Positions 26,036 to 37,000 of a DNA stretch of 64,000 bases are shown one piece after another. The notes below the pieces were generated by a model. That model had not been told where the DNA came from. It made no database searches and saw nothing but the letters and a program-made list of their open reading frames with translations. This DNA comes from Bugulina stolonifera (taxonomy: Eukaryota > Bryozoa > Gymnolaemata > Cheilostomatida > Bugulidae): the NCBI GenBank assembly GCA_935421135.1, contig OW285191.1, positions 2,666,001 to 2,730,000 on the forward strand, read 5' to 3'. Position 1 is the first letter of the stretch. The number at the start of each line of letters is the position of its first letter. Made by a program: the position numbers and the translations under genes.

Positions 26036-26336
26036 CTGACTGGGGTTTGAACCCGGGGCCTCTACGGCACCTAATCGTCTAGCACAGTGAACAGAACATG
26101 CTAGCACTACACCAGCTCAGCAACCTTAGAAAAGGAAGCTTCACAAGTGAGCAGTAGACATGCTCTGAGCGAACTGCACACGGGGCAAAAACAAACCCAA
26201 ACCCCAAACCCCCACCCCTCTTATTATGGCCACTTTGTGCCTTACAGAATGTTAGGGGGTTTGGCCATTTTCTATATATATATATAGAACTAATGGTCAA
26301 GTGTAACTCTAACCCAGCCTCCCGACTACGTGACAC
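26036..26336 (-). mobile_element. Possible tRNA-derived SINE
   Basis: On the minus strand, GAGCTGGTGTAGTGCTAGC resembles a tRNA D-arm (A box). About 50 nt later GGGTTCAAACCC matches a Pol III B box. The sequence upstream, including GTAGTCGGGAGGCTG, has a similar partner near 54,475-54,510, so it belongs to a repeat family. A (TA)n run and the AT-rich end of the Gypsy element adjoin it. Confidence 0.4.
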
Positions 26337-26434
26337 TTATTATATATACTTACATTATATAAAATTTTATTATATAATAAAATTTTGTATAATAATAAGC
26401 TCTCCCTTCAGCCTTCACTATTAGTGACCCTGTA

Positions 26435-29400
26435 TTAATAGTCATAAATATAATATGGGTCTCTCCTCTTTTTTCTGACTCTACCCCTACTGCTCACGCA
26501 CACTCCATTCTCCCTGGCATTACACTCTAACTCACTGTCATTGGTCAGACCTGTCTCTTCCCCAGCCTCCTTTTCTTTATTCACTATCGATGTCTCATCC
26601 CTCTTCGACTCCTCTTGCGTTCTCAACCTTAGGTGAACTCTAGACCTCCGCAGAAGCCTGCCGTTTACTTCAACCCAGTAACTGTATGGCTCCTCTGCTT
26701 TGTATCTCACCACACCAGGCCTGCTAGGATCTTTGTGATCCCTCTTCACCCACACCAGGGTCCCCTCCTCTAGATCCGGCATTTTGACAGCTCTGTGGCC
26801 TCTGTCAAAATCACGTTTCTGTCGCTCTTTCAGGCTTGTGTCTCTAATCTTAAATCCTTCCCTATCTGGTACCCTGTCTCCTACGGCCCTAAGCCTGGGG
26901 ATCTGATTCCTCAGCTTCCTACCCATCATCAGCTCATCCGGTCTGTATAAGCTCTCCAGTGGCGTAGTCCTATAAGCTAAAAGAGCCACCAGCTTATCCT
27001 TCTCTTTCCTCCACATAGTCTTCACTGTTTCCACCGCTCTTTCTGCCATCCCATTGCTTTGATGATAGTGTGGGCTACTGGTCTCATGTGTGATTGCGTA
27101 TTCTGACATCAAGTCTCTCCATTCCCTTGAGATGTAACACGGACCGTTATCTGACCGCATTTTCTTCGGCGCCCCGAACCTAGCTATCAATGGCCTGAAT
27201 TTCTTGACCAGGTGCTCCCCTGTCTGGCTATTCATTTCAGCTGTCTCTATCCACCGTGAGTAGTAATCGACAAAGAGGGCATACCACTTTCCCTCAAACT
27301 CAAACAAATCAGTGCCTACCTCTTCCCAAGGCCCTTCTGGCAGTACACTGTTACTGACTGGTTGATATTGCATCCTTTGGTTACAAATGCATCGATTACA
27401 GGTCTCTATCATGTCCTTCACTTCCCTATTCAGTGCAGGCCACCACACTGTGTCTCGGCTTCTCCTAACCGTCTTCACTATACCTTGGTGTCCACTGTGC
27501 AATTTCTTCAACATGTCTCCTCTCATACTGAGAGGGATGTATATCCTAGAATTCATGGTCACCAACCCATCCACTAAACTCAGGTGATCTGCATTAACCC
27601 TCACTTTCCTCACCTCCGGAGACGGATTTTGAGGCCAAGTTCCCTCAATGCCTTTCACTATATCCTGATAATCCTTATCAATCGTTCCGGATCTCCTGAC
27701 TTCCTCTAAGGAGATATCTGTAATGGCATTAATATAAGTACTCGCATGCATCTCCACCCTCTGCACCTTCACTATTTCCTTTCCTGAGGGTGGCCTTGAC
27801 AGAAGATCAGCGATGAACATTCCAGTCCCCGGGGTGTGAAAGATACTATAATGGTATCGCATTAGTCGCATCTTAAATCTTTGTATCCTTAACGGCAAGT
27901 CAGACAAGTCTCTGCTACCCAACAGCGGTATCAATGGCTTGTGGTCGGTCTCTATCTCAAACGACCTTCCTACCAAGTAAAAGTCAAACTTCTCGCAAGC
28001 CCATGTGATCGCTAATGCTTCCTTCTCTATCTGTCCGTACCTCTTCTCTGTCTCTGTCAACTTCCTCGAAGCATACGCCACTGGCTGCCATGAACCGTCT
28101 GTAGCTTCCTGGAGTAGAGCCGCTCCCAACGAATGTGCACTAGCATCTGCAGTCACACGGTGGCTTTTGCTATAGTCAAATAATGCTAGTATGGGGGATT
28201 TTGCAATCGCCTCCTTGACTTTATCAAAACTTTCTTGCTGTCTATACGTCCAACACCAATCATTCTTCTTCTTCTCTAGCTCTCGCAGTGGCAGCTCTAT
28301 CTCTGACAGCAGCGGACTGTACCTCCCCAAGTAGTTTACCATCGCCAAAAACCTCTTTAAACCCTTTAGATCTGTGGGGGCCGGCATCTCCCGGATAGCC
28401 CGTTCTTTCTCTGGATCCACTCTGATGCCTTCATCGCTCACTATATGTCCAAGAAACTTCACTTCTCTTACCCCAAACTCACATTTATCTTTGTTTAACG
28501 TCAATCCAGCCTTCTGCAGTTTAACCAACACCTCACCTAATCTCTCATCATGCTCCTTTTTTGACTTACCGACCACCAAAATGTCGTCCATCATACACAC
28601 TACTCCTTGACTATCTCCCAATATCTTGCACATCTGTCTTTGAAAAAATTCCGGCGCTGCCGAGATACCAAACGGCATCTTGCAGTATTGATACCTACCA
28701 AAAGGTGTGATGAATGTAGTATACTCCCTAGACTCCTCATCCAGCCTTATCTGCCAAAATCCGGAGTTGGCGTCCATCTTGCTGAAATACCTGCTACCTT
28801 CCAACGATGCCATAGTATCTTCCAATCTCGGCAGAGGAAAGTGCTCTCTTCTCACACTCTTGTTTAGTTGTGTCAAATCTACACATAGCCTCACCTTCCC
28901 ATTCGACTTTGGAGCAACTACCATGCCTGAGCACCATGTGGTTGGCTTCTCTACCTTCACTATCACTCCCATCCGCTCCATACGCTCTAACTCCACCTTC
29001 GTGGCCTCACACAGACCAATAGGTACTCTTCGCGGTACGCTCAGACATAAAGGGACTGCACCTTCCTTCAAATTTATTTTAAACACATCTGGCAGCACCC
29101 CTAGGTCTCCAAACAGCTTCGGGTATCTGGACTGGATTTCTTCCTCAACCAATCTGACAGTTTTTACTAGGTTAAGTTTTCTCACCTCAGGTTTGCCGAG
29201 CAAATTGCTCTTCCCTCCTTTCATTACGTAAACTGTGCTAACCACCTCTTGTCCCCAGGATGATATTAAAGACAATTTCATTTTTCCTATCACATCTAGT
29301 ACGCTTCCATCAGCTCCCGTGAATATCCTGCCTGTTTTTAATATTTCTTGACCTACTTTTTTTGCTGTCTGTGTGGTAATAACAGATACGTCTGCCCCCG

Positions 29401-29482
29401 TGTCAACAAGGAATTTTACAATTTTCCTACCACATCTTAAGCTAATATCAAACTCTTTATCTTTATTTTTCCTTGTTCCTAG
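26435..29482 (-). mobile_element. Ty3/Gypsy retrotransposon pol (protease-RT-RNase H-integrase)
   Basis: The frame runs open from just after the gag UGA (29483-29485) to a stop at 26435, about 1,015 codons, with no ATG of its own. In order: aspartic protease (LVDTGADVSVI), reverse transcriptase (VRLCVDLTQLNK, FSKMDANSGFWQI, VVCMMDDILVVG), RNase H (TADASAHSLGAAL, ITWACEKFDFYL), an HHCC zinc module (HSGHQG ... CNRCICNQ), an integrase DDE core (GTDLFEF, RSDNGPCY, HHQSNGMAE-type segment) and a GPY/F-like C terminus. The polymerase box reads MMDD in place of the usual YxDD. No chromodomain and no envelope gene are visible. With PR-RT-RH-INT order and an intact frame this is a young element, but the absence of a 3' LTR means this copy could not complete a normal cycle. 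Confidence 0.93.
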
Positions 29483-29485
29483 TCA
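29480..29485 (-). promoter_or_regulatory. Gag-pol UGA with CUA readthrough context
   Basis: On the minus strand the gag stop is TGA immediately followed by CTA (then G), and gag and pol share one frame. UGA-CUA is a well known leaky-stop context in several viral and cellular mRNAs. Readthrough would give the Gag-Pol fusion without a frameshift. Confidence 0.7.
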
Positions 29486-30517
29486 CAATGATTCTTCCGA
29501 ATCGCTGAAGTGCCTGCTGACTGCATGTATATGTGCTTCACCCCTATAACTATCCCTTCCTCGACCACTCACTGTTTTAGGACATTCCCTAATGAAGTGT
29601 GGGCCACCGCATCCAAAACAGCCGCCTGTTCCCGGGGCCATCCTTGATTTTGGGCAATCCTTCATCATGTGATCACCACTGCACACAAAGCAACCTCTGC
29701 CTCTACCCTTGCCTGGTCCGCTTCTACCTCTAAAACCTCTTTGGCCTCTGTAATTACCGCCGCCTCTACTATTGTAAGTGTAGTTCTGTCTAAAGTTTCC
29801 CACTCTGTCAATTGAACCTGGTTCCTCCCTTTCTTCCTGTACTGCTGGCTGGCCTTCGACTCTATCTATTTCCGGTTTCCTTGTAGACCCCTCATCCCTA
29901 TATTTTGAAATAATGCGGGAGGCTGTCTTTGCTGACTCATGCCTCAGGCATACTGATTTTACTTTGTTTGAGTCTAAGTCTTTCTTCCCTAGTAACTCAC
30001 ACCTAATTTTGTCATTGGTCATCCCTTTTATTATTGTCTGGACTATCATAGCATCTGTGAGAGAACCCCAACGACATGTTTTCGCTGACCTCTCCACTCT
30101 TTCTATAAACTTATCCACCCTTTCCTCTGCACTCTGCACTATGCTCAAATATCTGTGTCTTGTTGCCACAATGTTTTCTTTCTCTTCAAAGTGAGCTGTG
30201 AAACCATCTTTTAGGTCCTCATACTGCATCGTTTCTATATCCGTGTTCCATGATTCAAAGATGTCCATCCCTGTTTCCCCCATGCTATCTAGCAGCAGTG
30301 CAGCCTTCCTGTGCTCTATTTCAAACTTTGCCTCTGCCTCTTTAGCCCCTTTGTCTTTTGTCTTTGGGCCCGTACTCTCTTTATGCCTCAGACCCGCTCC
30401 AATCACCGCTATCTCAAATCTTCTGATAAACTTATTCCACCCCTCTAATTCTGCTCCATGTTCTATAACTAACTGGGGTGTACTAACACCTTTGCCGAAT
30501 TTTAAATTGTTATCCAT
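29483..30517 (-). mobile_element. Ty3/Gypsy gag with two zinc knuckles
   Basis: A 344-residue frame from an ATG at 30517. Its N-terminal half is a helical capsid-like region (FEIEHRKAALLLDSMGETG, VQSAEERVDKFIERVER). An RGG-rich linker near residue 250 precedes two zinc knuckles, CFVCSGDHMMKDC and CFGCGGPHFIREC. Both have CX2CX3HX4C spacing, one residue shorter than the common CX2CX4HX4C. It ends with SDSEESL and a UGA. The pol frame continues in the same reading frame straight after the stop. Confidence 0.9.
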
Positions 30518-30700
30518 CCTCGTGACTACTTAGCTCTATTTCCTTTTAATCACTTTCACTTCTCTATCACTCTGACTCGCCACTAGACTAGGACTACTAC
30601 TAGGCCTATTATTCAACTCTCCAAACGCAACTTACGAATCACTTTACTTTTCAAAGCACTCTATTACCTATTAACCGACGTAACGTTATCCTCTGGTTTA

Positions 30701-30712
30701 CTTCTGACACCA
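30701..30712 (-). promoter_or_regulatory. Retrotransposon primer-binding site (tRNA-Leu)
   Basis: TGGTGTCAGAAG directly follows the LTR. It is complementary to the CTTCTGACA-CCA 3' end found in eukaryotic leucine tRNAs, so minus-strand priming by tRNA-Leu is inferred. Confidence 0.65.
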
Positions 30713-30853
30713 TGTAGTGTATTGGTAAGACTGTATTGCACTTACTTTATTAGTTCTCCCTGCACCTCCTTCCTGTCTTATCGTCCTCGTCCAAGTCCTT
30801 TTCTTTCGTACCTCCTGCGCAGACCGGATCTAGTCTGAGTCCGTGACGCTACA
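30713..30853 (-). repeat. 5' LTR of the Gypsy element (141 bp)
   Basis: Bounded by TGTAG and CTACA (TG...CA ends) and directly adjoining the primer-binding site. On the element's strand it contains AATAAA in CTAATAAAGTAAG. The LTR is short for the group. No second copy was seen beyond pol. Confidence 0.7.
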
Positions 30854-31036
30854 TCACAAAAACTGTCTATTACATACATGTAAAAAGATTTTTCAAGTCA
30901 AGAGCTGAAATTTTGGAGTTTTTAAATACTCAATAAGGAATATTTTGTCATCTGCAATAACTGCAGACAAATTCGAAGTCTGGCTTATTTGGCGTAGATA
31001 CGTATATTTGGTAGAAACGTATATTCAGCTCTCTCA

Positions 31037-31661
31037 ATGGCCTAAATCGAAAGGTGCAGAGTCGAGATAAGAATGTGCTAACGGCAGCTGCTAAACTCAT
31101 CACTTTCCAAGACAAACGAAAATTGTGGCACAGTCATGTGACCAAAAGAAATTTTATTTCTTTTTCATGTGTGAATGAGATTTTGCAAAACAGAAAATTT
31201 TCCAAATTGGTTATTTGAGAATATCACAGAACGCGTGGTTGCACTGAGAAATGAGCTGAACAAGTATATTTTCCAAAGTTAAGTGATGAAAAAGAGACTC
31301 GCAAACACTTAGCTAGAGATCCGTTCAAGCGCTTTGTTAAAGTACCTCCTAAGCAATTACAAGAGAAATTTTTGGAACTATATTATGATTCCACCATAAA
31401 AGATAAATTCAGAAGGTCTCTTGAGAAGTCTGGGTTCTAGCTAGCAATATTTATCCAAAGACTAGTAACAAAACACTACGCATTCTTCTGCAATTCTCCT
31501 CGACATATTTATGTGAAGTAGGATTCTCGGCTATGGCTAATATGAAGACTAACGCTCAGAAGAAGCTTGATGTAGCAGCAGACTTGAGGTGTGCGCCATC
31601 TGATACCACTCCCAACATGCCACAATTGGTGAAATCTAAGCAGGAGCAGAGGGCCCACTAA
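31037..31661 (+). pseudogene. hAT transposase remnant (ZBED/SCAND3-like)
   Basis: Several frames are needed. NGLNRKVQSRDKN and the following KLWHSHVTKRNFISF match the RNase H-like region of ZBED-type hAT transposases. Next come ITERVVALRNELNKY and FPKLSDEKETRK, then RDPFKRF. The hAT dimerisation segment follows at 31465-31661: LLQFSSTYLCEVGFSAM and then KKLDVAADLR. Stops and frameshifts separate the blocks, so it is dead. Confidence 0.8.
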
Positions 31662-31910
31662 GTAACCATTACTCATGAACTGCAGAACTTTTGCCCTTAT
31701 CTACATGTACATGTACGCCATGTACTTGCAATATTGTTTTATACTCTTGTTATTTAGCTACTAATGAATAGAATATATATTATTATAGTCCTATAGAACA
31801 CATTCAATTTAAAGGCCATCAAACAGTCAAAATTAGCAAAAATGTTCGTAAAATCAACTAGGGGGAAGTTGTCAATTTGGGTATTGAAAAATCGGAAATG
31901 GGAGGAGAAA

Positions 31911-31925
31911 GGTTAAGAACCACTG
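31911..31925. repeat. hAT-type terminal inverted repeat (one end)
   Basis: ggttaagaaccactg is the inverse of CAGTGGTTCTTAACC, a typical hAT terminus. It lies 250 bp after the transposase remnant. I did not find the matching left end before the Gypsy LTR at 30853. Confidence 0.6.
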
Positions 31926-32216
31926 GTTTAACACAAAACAATTTTGAAAATGATTGTTTAGGTTTTAGTGAAATCTTTAATTTCCCATAAATGAATTACT
32001 ACTACATTGCAAGCTACTTCGTGCGTCAATACTGCATGATTGTTCTAATTTTTATGATGTCGTTGGGTGAATTGTTTAAATAACCGGCATTCATAGATAG
32101 AACAAGACGTCTTGTACTACAACATATGGCTGAAATTGCTTTAAGTCAAAGCTCAGCTCCCTGGAGGAGAAAATAAAAGCGAAACTTACTCAAAGTGCTG
32201 GCATCTAAAAGATACT

Positions 32217-34595
32217 ATGGGTGGCACACAACTGTTGCGGCGTGCATTTAGCGCTTCTAAGGAAGTTGCATTCGAAATGATTGGTTACAATTCAAGCCTA
32301 AAAGAAATCTACAAAATACACATCTACTCTAGTGAAGGTAACTTTACAGGTGCTGCTTCATTGCTGGTAGACACAGAGAAGAAAGTGATCAACGTGTATC
32401 TAAAAGCTGCAGGTCACCATGTTAGCAAGGTTTATACAATTGTTGGAGATCTGAATGACCGAGAAGGAGCTGTAGTATTATTACAAGGAAAAAAACAGGT
32501 ACGCCTGGCTGAAATAAGCCAGAAAACAGCGCATTATGTTAAACCAGGGGATAAACATTTTATCATAGCAAGTAATATGCGTGAAGACAGGAACTTGCTT
32601 CTTGAATTCACAGGAAAGTTTTCTTTGGGATCTGGGAAAATTCCATCAGAACTCACCAAGGGTCACAGATTTCAATTTGCTGAAAAGTTTAAGGAAATTA
32701 CATTTAGTGGCCAACTGATAACCATGTTACTCTTGTTTCTGAATTACTATTCTTTGAGCGATTTAAAAAATCAAATTGCGAAGCCTACAGAGATAAAAAT
32801 TCAAGATGTATATTTTGGACCCCTCTCACAGCTATCTACATATGATGACATCACAATAACGAAGTCTGACGATGAATCAGGTTCTCAGTGGTACCATGTT
32901 ATAGAGACAAAAGGAGGACAACTCCTTGCTTACATAGAACTGTTAGGAGGACCAATAACAAAATCATCTAGATTTATGAATGTTTTTGATAGTGACAGGA
33001 GATATATATTCAACGTAGTTGGTAAAACATTTAAAAACTGTAAGATATACTGTGGACAACAGCAAATAATGAGCAATCGCTTTTCCCGGTATCATACCAT
33101 GATAACAGATACTGAAATTGATATGTACCCTGAAACACACGTGCCCTACTTAAAATTCTACCAAAACCAAGTAAACGCTCTGCTAGCAGTTGCACATGGC
33201 TGTAAAACCGATGACGAAAGTATTCGCATTCGGTTTCAACATAATCTTATCAAGCCTGAACCGGAAGAATTTGCTGCTTTTATCACTACTTGTATGTTTT
33301 ACTGTAGCTTAGGATATATGAAAAAGGCAACATCATATCTTTCCCAAGTATGCTCTTTAAGAGGACCAAGAACAGCGAGTAATAGTTCTATCTTAGAGAG
33401 ATATGCTTCTATACTAGAAGGCATGAGTAAGAATGAGAGAAAGCTAATAAGGAAACAAGGTGAATACTGTCTGTCAGCTAATCTGGACCGACCTTTTAAG
33501 CAGAGATTACCAAAGAGATGGAGCCAACCTGACAACCATTCTTCACAGAACTCAACACCTTCATCAGGATCTGACATACTCAAACCAATGCTCTTACACC
33601 AGCAACCTACTCCCATAACTACTCTCAGCTCTAGCAGTACATCACTACCACCTAATGGTTCAAATGAAGTTGACCTGCTTCCAACCACTGAATCTACTTA
33701 TAACTACAGTGCATCGTTAAGAGTTCTTACAGAAGCGGCACCACCGCAATACATGTATGCAGAAAATAATATATTACCCAGATATCCCCATCAAATTCAA
33801 CCATTTTTACCTAATGACCACTACACCAACACAGCCCACAACTCCAATAGCTATTCACCACTTCAACTTCAGCTATCACCATTTACTCAAACACAAAGCT
33901 CCTATCCTGTCCAACTGCCACATTCAACTAATGTGCTCATGGCGCCTGGGCAACATCTGGACACATCCCAATTCTATCACAACTACCCTTTCACCAACAC
34001 AGGGCATTTTCCTAGTAGCCCAAATCCAGTCGTACCTCAGCTATCACCATTTACTCAAACACAAAGCTCCTATCTGGCCCAAGTGCCACATTCAACTAAT
34101 GTGCTCATGGTGCCTGGGCAACATCTAGACACATCCCAGTTTTATCACAACTACCCTTTCACCAACACAGGCCATTTTCCTGGTGGCCCAAATCCAGCGC
34201 TACCCCAGTTATCACAGTTTACTCAAAGCTCCTATCTGGCCCAAGTTCCACATTCAACTAATGAACTTATGGCTCCTGGGCAACATCTGGACATATCCCA
34301 ATTAAACCCCAACTACCCCTCCACCAACATAGGTAACTTTTCTGGTGACCCAGTTCCAGCTCTACCTCAGCCATCACCTTATGCCCCAATCGAGAGTTCC
34401 CTTGGATTCCAGCTGCCACAACTTGGTCATGATATAATGACTCCGGCACGACAGACTCAGCAGCAACTGCCTGAATCTGAAACACATCAAGCTTCTCAAC
34501 CAGTCAATTTCTGTTCTCAGCAGGTGGCCCCATCCCAACCTGCACAGGAACAAAAACCACTACTTCTCGCATTGCAATCACTGAATCTTGATTAG
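32217..34595 (+). CDS. Intronless protein of unrecognised family (paralogue 1, 792 aa)
   Basis: A single open frame from the ATG at 32217. I do not recognise the family. Residues 1-430 form a conserved core shared with the protein at 52.0 kb. Shared blocks include VGDLNDREGA (IGDLNDYRGA in the paralogue), LLLFLNYYSLSDLKNQI, YLKFYQNQVNALL and EPEEFAAFITTCMF. The core looks like two beta-rich halves (about 20-155 and 200-330) and a helical end. A weak likeness of the second half to scramblase/LURP-one folds is only a guess. Residues 440-792 are rich in Pro, Gln, Ser and Thr, and hold three 54-56-residue tandem repeats from about residue 553 (LSPFTQTQSSY ... GQHLDTSQFYHNYPFTNTG). No signal peptide. 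AATAAA at 34748. Being intronless among intron-rich genes suggests a retrocopy or a mobile origin. Confidence 0.75.
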   Translation: MGGTQLLRRAFSASKEVAFEMIGYNSSLKEIYKIHIYSSEGNFTGAASLLVDTEKKVINVYLKAAGHHVSKVYTIVGDLNDREGAVVLLQGKKQVRLAEISQKTAHYVKPGDKHFIIASNMREDRNLLLEFTGKFSLGSGKIPSELTKGHRFQFAEKFKEITFSGQLITMLLLFLNYYSLSDLKNQIAKPTEIKIQDVYFGPLSQLSTYDDITITKSDDESGSQWYHVIETKGGQLLAYIELLGGPITKSSRFMNVFDSDRRYIFNVVGKTFKNCKIYCGQQQIMSNRFSRYHTMITDTEIDMYPETHVPYLKFYQNQVNALLAVAHGCKTDDESIRIRFQHNLIKPEPEEFAAFITTCMFYCSLGYMKKATSYLSQVCSLRGPRTASNSSILERYASILEGMSKNERKLIRKQGEYCLSANLDRPFKQRLPKRWSQPDNHSSQNSTPSSGSDILKPMLLHQQPTPITTLSSSSTSLPPNGSNEVDLLPTTESTYNYSASLRVLTEAAPPQYMYAENNILPRYPHQIQPFLPNDHYTNTAHNSNSYSPLQLQLSPFTQTQSSYPVQLPHSTNVLMAPGQHLDTSQFYHNYPFTNTGHFPSSPNPVVPQLSPFTQTQSSYLAQVPHSTNVLMVPGQHLDTSQFYHNYPFTNTGHFPGGPNPALPQLSQFTQSSYLAQVPHSTNELMAPGQHLDISQLNPNYPSTNIGNFSGDPVPALPQPSPYAPIESSLGFQLPQLGHDIMTPARQTQQQLPESETHQASQPVNFCSQQVAPSQPAQEQKPLLLALQSLNLD
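33873..34400 (+). repeat. 168-bp in-frame tandem repeat in paralogue 1
   Basis: Units start at 33873, 34041 and 34209 (168 bp each, 56 codons), and a partial fourth starts at 34371 after a 6-bp shorter third unit. All length changes keep the frame, consistent with a translated product. Confidence 0.85.
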
Positions 34596-35670
34596 TTAGA
34601 AAACTTGTCATATTCCGGAAATATGCAAAAGGTGACTATTTTCTTGAAATTTCCTTGACATGCATATAACATGATGATAACAGTGTGGTACCCTTTTGCA
34701 GAGAGTTTCAGTTGATGGATAACAAATCATTCATACATGTATATCATAATAAATTATAAAATAAGAATTTATTTCACTCAATGACCTTTACCTCCGGTTA
34801 CGACATGTGATTTGATACTACTTGTTGAGACGCCTGAATTATTACTGGTTAATTAGTAAGTGTCGCACCAAGCTGTGCAAAGTTTGTGATATTTACTACA
34901 TCGTTAGCCATCAATTATAGGCTTGTGAGAGCAAACATGGGCTTTCTATAACAGTACTTTAAATTATACAAACTATATGTTTCCACTGCATGCACTGAAT
35001 CTCCTCACTTGCCTTGAGCCTGGTTTTCCAAATTCCATGCTCTCTGCAGCAAATATTAATATATCTCTGTTGGGCCTGAGATTGCTGCACCACATTCCTA
35101 CAGGTTGCAGCAGATAAGCATTCTAAATAATGTGAGTGAGATGCCTCCTCAACAATTAACTGATGTTATTATAGTTTAGAATGCAGGCTGACTAGCCTAA
35201 AAATAGTTGGCAATGTATTATGATACTATGGTGCATGATAATCATGTTAGCATAAAATGCTGCAGTTCGGTCAGCTGAAACATTATACATGTATTAACGT
35301 TAATAACCTGAGTTACTCAAGTAGCTCAGCCTACCTAATTCATTTCTAGCCTTGTTATTGATCATTGTTCTTAAATAGAGTGGGCTAGTTCACCTGTCAT
35401 ACTAAAATTATGGAGGTCAATATCTGCCTACTACATCAGTATTGGTGCCCTTGTTACGTGTATGTGTTTATACCAGTTGACCATTCTATTTAGGAAAGTG
35501 TTCTACTCACCATTTGGAAGGCTACTAGCCAACTAAAGTTCTGGTTATAGCTTTGGATGGTTCTGGGAATTTTGATTGTAATTGGTCTCTACAGCTACTA
35601 CAAATACTCAGATCGGTTAATAATTTATTATATAGTTTAAATACCTTGGATCTACTGCAGTACAGGAGGA
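34596..35670. other. 3' flank of paralogue 1, no gene seen
   Basis: Contains the 3' UTR with AATAAA at 34748-34753 and unremarkable AT-rich sequence up to a LINE fragment. Confidence 0.4.
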
Positions 35671-36130
35671 GGAGGAGGAGAAGTAAAGAAGAGAATACAA
35701 ACTGGCTGGTGTGGATGGAAGAAAGTATCAGGCATATTATGCTATAAGGAGCTGTCAGCCAAGCAAAAGAGAAGAATCTATAACACAGCAGTCCGACCAG
35801 CAATCCTATACGATATTGAGACTGTGGCTATGACCAAGAAGCAGGAGGCTGAGTTAGAGAATAACATATGCTTAAGTTTGTATTGGGGGTCACAAGACTT
35901 GATAGGAATGAGTACATTAGGGGTACAGCAAAAGTAGTACGACTGGGAAGCAAAGTCAGAGAGAGAGCAGATTGGGATGCTATGGACATGGGCTATGGAG
36001 AGATGGAAATTATCTGGGGAGGAGAGTAATAGACATGGAATTATGGGAGTATGAAGAAAGGGGAAGACTTAAGAGAGGATTTCTCGATGTGGCAAACAGT
36101 AGGTTTGACAGAGAAGGATGCTAATGACAG
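35670..36130 (+). pseudogene. Decayed LINE reverse-transcriptase C-terminus (RTE/CR1-like)
   Basis: Frames with stops read IQTGWCGWKKVSGILCYKEL, then LSAKQKRRIYNTAVRPAILY and IETVAMTKKQEAELE. Shifted blocks resembling GVTRLDRNEYIRGTAKV and GRRVIDMELWEYEERGRL follow. This pattern (trp-rich segment, NTAVRPAILYGIETV, tandem C-terminal motifs) is typical of LINE polymerase tails. It belongs to a different lineage from the copies at 5.6-8.2 kb. Confidence 0.75.
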
Positions 36131-36391
36131 AATGAAATGGGGAGGAGGGGAAATCATCTATGGTGGTGACCCTTAACACATATTTTGATAGCGAGTACAT
36201 CAAGACACCAAGTATGGTATGGATCCATGTGTAAAAGATTGAATACCACCTGTACTACATGATGTATACTCTGAAGCCAGATTCTCTGATTCTTGCCGGT
36301 GCAAATACTTGTATGATATTCATCGAACTACTTGCCGTATTCAGAAGCATTTATCTGATAGTAAGCCTGTTTATAGGTTTTTTGAAGATCT

Positions 36392-37000
36392 TTAATAACT
36401 GTATTTGAATTCAGTAGGCTTTTCTAAATTATGGGGACTTTTACGCTGGTAGTCACATGCTGTGCACTTGTATGGATTCTTTCTGCCATGATCTAGTATT
36501 TGATGTCTTTCCCGACTTGATTTAAATCTGAACCTGGAACCACATTCTTTACAGAGATGAGATCTCCTGTCAAGGTGTTTCCTCATGTATCACCTTCCTT
36601 TGGGCACTCATTACACCTGAATGCTGTCTCTCCAGTGTGTATTCTCAGATTTTTTTTGAGATTAATTCTAAGATTACAGATTGTAGTTCGGTAGATACAT
36701 ACAGTGCACTAACTTGTATGGATTCTTGTAAACATGATTTCGCACATGCTCTTTTAGCTCACCTTCAGTTACATACTTAGCTTTGCAGTATGCACAGCTA
36801 TAAGGTCTCTCTCCAGTATGTATTCTCATAATATGATCCTGAGGAATTTGATGTAGCGTACTAGAGTAATTGCAGTAGGAACACGTCCTGTACTTCTTGT
36901 ATTTCTTTGGTTTCACAGATTTATCCATGTTTGCATTGGTGGTTTGCTCAGTATTTGCATCTTTGATACCTTTGGTGCCACGTTCATAACAGGTTGTCAT
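36392..37000 (-). pseudogene. C2H2 zinc-finger gene remnant
   Basis: The first block (from about 37000) has two C2H2 fingers, TCSYCNYSS ... HIMRIH and YSCAYCKAKYVTEGELKEHVRNH. A frameshifted block has the linker LRIHTGETAFRCNECP. A third block (36586-36392) has CKECGSRFRFKSSRERHQILDH and CTACDYQ. The GSRFRFKSS finger matches finger 5 of the intact gene at 49.1 kb (GARFRFKSS), so the two are paralogues. Stops and frameshifts show this copy is dead. Confidence 0.8.

Noticed and set aside
26036..26130. A functional tRNA gene on the minus strand
   Set aside because: A B box and a D-arm-like segment are present, but I could not fold a complete acceptor stem or a credible anticodon arm. A SINE fits better.
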